A stretch of 64,000 nucleotides of DNA from Macrocystis pyrifera (lineage: Eukaryota; Sar; Phaeophyceae; Laminariales; Laminariaceae): the NCBI GenBank assembly GCA_031763025.1, contig JASSKH010000001.1:5930024-5994023 (forward strand), given 5' to 3'. The translations under genes were made by a program, and so were the position numbers. Positions 14,001 through 20,800 of the stretch are shown in pieces; position 1 is the stretch's first letter, and every line of letters starts with the position of its first letter. A model generated the notes under the pieces. The model did no database searches, was not told the origin of the DNA, and was given only the letters and a program-made list of their open reading frames with translations.

Positions 14001-14821
14001 TTTATTTGGAGACCCGGCTTCCCAGGGGCGGGTTCGGGTTTCGCTTTCAGAATTATCCGAGCACCCATTTGTGGTGGGTACTCGCCGGGGTACACACCTC
14101 TAACGCCCTCCCCGCGAGCGGAGCTATATATATATATATATACCTGGTACGTGGTAGAGTGCTGGACCCAACAGGCAAACCCTTCACCACCTTTTGCTTT
14201 TGCGTTTTGAAATCCGCGTGGCATTGGTGTTTTGCTGTTTGGTGTGTTTGGAATCCGCATAGACTCGTGACCCCTATTCGTATCCCCTCCCGCCTCTTTC
14301 CATCACCAAACAAACCCCTCTTGCGTCAACGCCTCCTCGACTTTTCCCGCTGACAAATCCTGGAAATTACTCGTCCCCTCGCTCCCCCCCCCCCCCCCCC
14401 CCCCCTCCCCCCCAACGGTGTTTTCGTAAACGCCTTCTGTAGGTTTTCTTCGGCAACCCGTCGGATTTGCCGTCGTACTGCACCGGGCTAGGCAAAACGC
14501 CTCCGGCTTACTCTAACATCGGGGAGTTTTTTCCTTGAGGTCGTGGACGAGTACGAAGCCGCCGACAATGTCAAGGTGCCGCTTTGTTGGGTTTTTTTTT
14601 TTGTATAGCTGGGTGTGCTGTGTGTTGTGGGCATTTATCCTCGTTTTGTGTTGTTTATCCTTGTTTTTTTGTGGGTTTTTTTTTCTAGTTTTTTTTTTTT
14701 TTTGGTTTTGTGCTTGTATTTTTTTTGTTCTTCAATATTTTCATTTTTTTTTTTTAATACAGTAGTGTATTTCTTGTGTTTTGGCACCAAAGGAACGCAT
14801 ACTTGTGTTTCATCTCACCGT

Positions 14822-14853
<32 letters not shown>

Positions 14854-17800
14854 CCCGCCCACCGCCACCTTGCGCGCCGTTTTCAATGTCACAGGCGCTG
14901 TCTGACCACCACACCCAGGCTGTACGCTTGAGGGCTCCGTCTGCGGTAAGTCTGAACAGCCGCCCGCCCCCGCCCCTAACTCCCGTCTTCGTAACGCCCC
15001 CCCCCCCCCTCGTCTCGTCCCCCCTCTTTCACTGTCCAGTCTTCCTCCACCCCCACACCAGAAAATAAATCAATGAATCCGACACTTGTCATCCTCTTTC
15101 AAGAAAGTCGTTTCAGTAGGATGCCCCTCACCCTTTATGCGACTCGCCCAACACCTCACGGCGCTTCGCGCTTGGTGCAACCAATGTCTTACTGATTGGT
15201 GAAAACCCGCCGTGATCCGTCCGGGCATTGTAGGGATGCGAGGGTTTATGGTCATACGGCTGCGGCCATGCATGAGATCGAGTACATCTCTCCTATCGAG
15301 TACACCCCCCCCCCCCCCCCCGCCCAGTCTCTTAGTCGGCGCGAAGACTTTCGAGAGTTTTCGCTATATGTATGGCGTATGTGTGTGCATGACGCATGGT
15401 TGCGCATACAAAAAGGAAACGTTGTCTCTGGAAACTGCTGCATTGCTATAGAACACTGCTCTGATCGCGTCTATCAGCTACCTGGCACAAGTTGACGAGG
15501 ATTTGGAGGTGTTATATATCAAGAAGTGCCGGTTGAGTACAGGAAGTGCCGTCTGCCCGCTTATATAGTGCCTGTAGAGTCGCTTGGCCCATACGCATGG
15601 GATTAACTATTGGCAGTGTGGTAGTGTGCGGAGGGATTAGTGCCGGTTGGTTACCGCTATAGTGTGCGGAGGGATTAGTGCCGGTTACCGCAATAGTGCC
15701 GATAGTATTGGCTGGCGCATATGATACCGGCTTTACTGTATACTGGTACCTGGTATCAATAAGGGATATACGTAAGTATCACACCCAGCTTGAAAATTCG
15801 AGTTTCGACGAAATCATGGATCTCTCGTAGCTGGGTTTTTTTTTGTCCATAATCAAATATGTACCTGGTAGCGCTCTGCTGACGATGACGCTAATAATGT
15901 TTCGTCGTTTTCTAGATGCGGATGCTGTTTTGCGTGTGTTGTAGTTTTAAGGAAGAACAACCCACTCAGGCTGTTTCCTGTGCGGTTCGATTTCGAGCTT
16001 CAGATCTGTATTTTTCCATCTCGAAAATGAACGACCCTGCTTATGCAGTCTAAATATGCAAAATTCGACCGGAAAAAAAAAAAATCGATTTGAGAATCCG
16101 AGGACCCAAGTCGTCGGATTTTGGCCCAAAATCCGACGACGTGGGTCATCAGATTTTCGAATCGAAAAATGGCATGCTCTTTGAATTCAAGATGTTATCT
16201 ACGACAGCAAACAGCAGCAGAACGATCGATGAGTTGGATGGTGATACAGCCGTATAGCGACGTTACTTCGCGCCCGACGCGCGGACGGCGCGTCCCCCCA
16301 TGGCCAGATTAGAGTCGGCTGGCGCGGGCTCGGGCCTAGAGACCAAGAGAAGCGCACTCGGCACGCGCCTCTCCGTGCATACGTACTCGTAGACTACACT
16401 GCTGTACAGCAGCAGCAGCAGCAGCAGCAGCAGTCAGTCACAAAATGAAACACAAAATACCAAGACAGGTTGACTCTAGCGCACTCGCCACGTCTCTTCG
16501 CCGCCAGACCAGAGGCAGTCAGCGTGGGCTCGGACGCTTGGGTCCTACGCGCAGGGCAGCGCACCCAGCGCGTCTCTTCGCGGCGCCAGACCACGATAAC
16601 AGCAATTGGTCTCGGCGTTTGCTCGAATCTCTACACGCACAATAAATCTGATTTTTCCGCATAGGAAGACTCTTTCGATTTGCCAAGTTCATATCTGAAA
16701 ATGCCATCGGGTCAAAATCGGAAGCTCAAAAATCGAACCGCATAGGAAACGGCCTCACACAACACTACGTCTCGTGCTTTTACTGGCTGTTTCTCGGTTC
16801 TGCAAGAGCTGCATTTGGTTTGCTGATTTTTTTTTTTCTTTTTTTGCGATTTTGAGTTTTTTTTTTTTTCTTGCTCTTTGTTCGCGCTTGTGTTGGTTGT
16901 TTTCGTGCGTGCGGGTGTGCTGAAAGGTCCAAGAGGAGTCTACTGGGAGGGATATCGCTTCTCACGACTTTGCCAACTCCATGGCCAAGGAGATTGGCAT
17001 CCTCCTCCGCCGACAGGTGCGTTTGTACGAGCGGCGCAATGTTGGCTGGCATGAATCTGATTGGTGTATTCTGGCTGCCGCAATAGGATTGAGGCAATCT
17101 TGGCCGCTATCTGATTGACGTGGCCTGATTGGGTGCTCGTTTATTCAGTGCCCCGATGGTTGAAGAGGTCGGCATCCCCTCTGCCTACAGGTGGAGTGTT
17201 ATTCGAGCGGCGATATGTGGCTGGCGCATTCCGATTCCGATTGGCTAATCTGATTGGTTAAATTCTATCGGGTCAGTCTTGTTTAGCATATTCTGATTGG
17301 CGCGGTCTTGGCTGACGTGATCTGATTGGCGCAATCCAAATGGCTCATCATTCATCCAGCAGGTCTGTAGGTACCTACCTCCTCCGCCGACAGGTGAGTT
17401 TTATACGAGCGGCACAATGTGATTGGCTTAGCTTAATCTGATTGGCGTACTCTGTTATCGGTGTACAGTAGTCTGATTGGCGCATTCGTTGTTATCGTAA
17501 CCTGATTGGTCAACCCGTCCTCCTTTATTGAGTCACCAATCAGGTATCGACACCCTCGTCCGCCGCTAGGTGGTTTTTTTTTACGAGCGGCGCAACGTGA
17601 TTTGGCGATATCTGATTGGCGTATGTACGAAGTCTGTTTTTTTTGGGGGGAAAGGGGGAAATTCCGGTGATCGGACGATAGAATTGACGTGGTGGTCTGA
17701 TTATTGGGGTTTCTTTTCTTTTCTTTTCATGGGGTCAAAATATGTAATCTGATTTTTCGCAATCTGGTCATCGGCGCAATCTCTTCGCTGCAAGCGGTGC

Positions 17801-20800
17801 GATTTTTCTACGGTGGGTGTGCACCTGCATTTTCGGGGGGGTACTTCGCTTAATGTGCCTTTAATGTCGAGCCACAAACAGATCATCTTCAGGTCATTCC
17901 CACTCGATGATCTAGATCTTTCTAGGCAGATAGATCATGATCTGTATGATCTAGCTCCTGTTGCCGGGTGGGAGCAGTATAATCTGCATGATCTGCTGCA
18001 GCACATGTTTCCTGGGATTGATCTGCCCTAGAAGGCAAATCTTGCACACATACTCTCACAACGGCAGGTGATGAACTGAATGGTGTAGATCATGACCTAT
18101 CTGTAGATGATCTATCTGTCAGAGGTGTGGGATAATCCCTTGTGAAAGATCCCATGGCCTGCAGGCGCAGGCTACAGCGAGTAATCTTGTGAAACGCAAG
18201 TGAACATTTCCCGACGATACGGCATGCCTTATTTCGGGAAGTTCTCCCAACAATTAGGCATGCCGGCCTGCTGGCCTACTGGGGTGGTTCTCCCAAAGAT
18301 TAGGCAGGCGTGCCCCTCATTGGGTGGTTCCTACCCCCAAAAGTGCTGCACACGTATCGTACATAAAGCATGCGCCTGGTCTAAATGCGCTTTTGATTCC
18401 TTCCTACACCTTACCCCGATCGACCCACCGCCCAACCTCCCCGCCCTACCCGCCCCCCCCTCCTCCCCCCACTCCCTCTTCCATGCTGCAGTGGCTGAAC
18501 GTGGTACGAACCCCGGAGCTGGCCGTGATTCGCCTCTCGATGTGCTCGATCGTCGCCCTAGTGCTGGGCTCCCTGTTTTGGCAGTCGGGGGTGGATGAAG
18601 AGGGCTTGAGCAAGCGCTCGGCATACTTCGCCTTCGGTGAGCTTGCGCTGGAGAGTGAACAGGGGAGGGAGGGAGGGAGGGAGGGAGGGAGGGAGAGGGG
18701 GGTTTGTACTCATGATCTTTTTTTTTTGTTCTTGTTTTTCTTGTCCGTCTCATTTTTTCTTTCCGCTCTCATGTTGTCTCTCTCTGCTGTCACTGGTTGT
18801 ACAGTTTGATATTCCGGGGTGACCTAGTAGGCTCTTCTCTCCCGCTCCGCTCAACAGTACGTGCCTTGCGTTTTTAGCGCGAGGAGAGCTTAGCACTTTC
18901 TTCCCCCCGGTCAACTCGCGTCGAGTGCATGCCCGTAGATCCTCGCATCCCTTATGTGCACAATGCCGGGACGGAGCACGTCGGGTTTTCACCGATCAGG
19001 CAGGCGTTGCTAGCACCAAGCTTTGCGAAGCGAAAAGTGGGGTGTTTTGGCAAGTCGGGAGAAGGGCGGGCTGCATCTGACTTGTAACCGCTTGTGAGGC
19101 GGACGCAGGCATCTTGTGCTTTCTTGCGAATGGATGACGGCGTCGAGTGAATTGAGGGCGGGAGAGGCGACGTCGTTCCACTGTGGTGTTGTGTTTTTAC
19201 GCTTTGTTTTTTTGTGTGCACGGAGGGCGTAGCGAGGGGGGGGGGGGGGGGGGGCTGGGGTACTCGATATCAGGAAGGCGGGGAGGGGGGGAGGGGGGGG
19301 GGGGGAGGCGAGGTCATTTCAATGCTTTTTCTTCCATTTTTTCTTGCGCGTTTTTTCTGTTGCGGTGTGTTTTGTGTTGCGGTTTTGCTCTTGTTTTTTT
19401 TTTCGTATTCGTCTCTTTAGCGTGCCTAACGAAGCACTGTAAACTCTTGCCAATGTGTATTCATAGATCCCGCCGGTGCCCCCCCCCCCCCCCAGTCCCT
19501 GCTCCCTACCCCTCTCCCCATCTTCCTGTCGGTGGCCCTTTATCTTGACTCCTCCGTCCGACTTTCGTCTCTCTCCAACAATCTCCTGTATGCTTTTTAT
19601 TCATTGATTTGGCCGACTACCACCACTACAGTTTACACGTATACACGCTACTCCCAACCGGAAACGATGTATCTCGAGTGCTACGTATCGCTCGGAACAG
19701 TGCCGCAGTTGATTATAGAGCGTTGGTCGTAGTTGGCAAAAGTAAATCGTGTCAGGGTGCAGTATCAAAACGATCCGATGCCTCACTCTTCACGAAAGAA
19801 GTGCCTCTTTACTGAAAACATGCAAAACCCCTCTCTTGGCAAGCAAAAGGGTGCCGGGCAGGCACCTGAATCGAAACTATCGGATGCCGTGTTCATGAAG
19901 AAAAATGCCTCTTTATTCAACGACAGCTCCTCATGTGTCATACCTCCTCTGCTACCATCTCTGCCTGCGGCCGAATTTATGAAAAACCTCGTCAGGTCTT
20001 GCGCTGTTCCTCTTCACCTCCCTGGAGGCGCTGCCCATCTTCCTCGAGGAGAGGTCAATCTACACCCGGGAACACAGCAGGGGGGCCTACCGAGTGGTAT
20101 CCTACTCCCTCTGCAACTTCCTCATCTACATCCCCGTGTGCCTGGCGATGTCGGTGATGTTCACGGCCATCTCGTACTTCATGATCGACCTGCCCCCCAG
20201 CGGCTTCGCGTTCCAGATCCTGGCCATCTTCTTTGTCCTGCTGGAGGGGAATGCGTTCGCGACCATGGTGTCTGGTATCGCCCCGGACCCCCTCACGGTG
20301 AGAGGCTAAGCTGTCTGATCTGATTGGTCGCCCAGATCGTTGATCATCATCTAGATCGCAGATCATCTAGATTGTAGATCATCATCTACTGCTGTAGATC
20401 GTAGATCATCTAGATCGCAGATCATGTAGTGTAGATCCTACTGCACTATACAATAGATAATCTAATTCGTAGATCATCTTTTGTGCATGATGAATCATCT
20501 GGATCGTAGATCATCTAGACTATAGATCATCTACTGTAGATCGTAGATCATTATTTAGATCGTAGATCATCTAGATCGTAGATCATCTATTATGACGGGG
20601 GAACATAGTAATCAGGAGCAAATGTTCTTCGTACAAATACTGGAATATCTAGGTTTTTGTGCGTATGATGAGTGCTGAATACTCTGGTCCCCCGTAACAG
20701 ATTGCAGATCATCTAGATGGTAGATCATCATCTGCTGTAGGTGGTAGATCATGTGGATCATAGCCTGCAGTTATGCAAAGCCTGGTGCAAACAGATCCAA

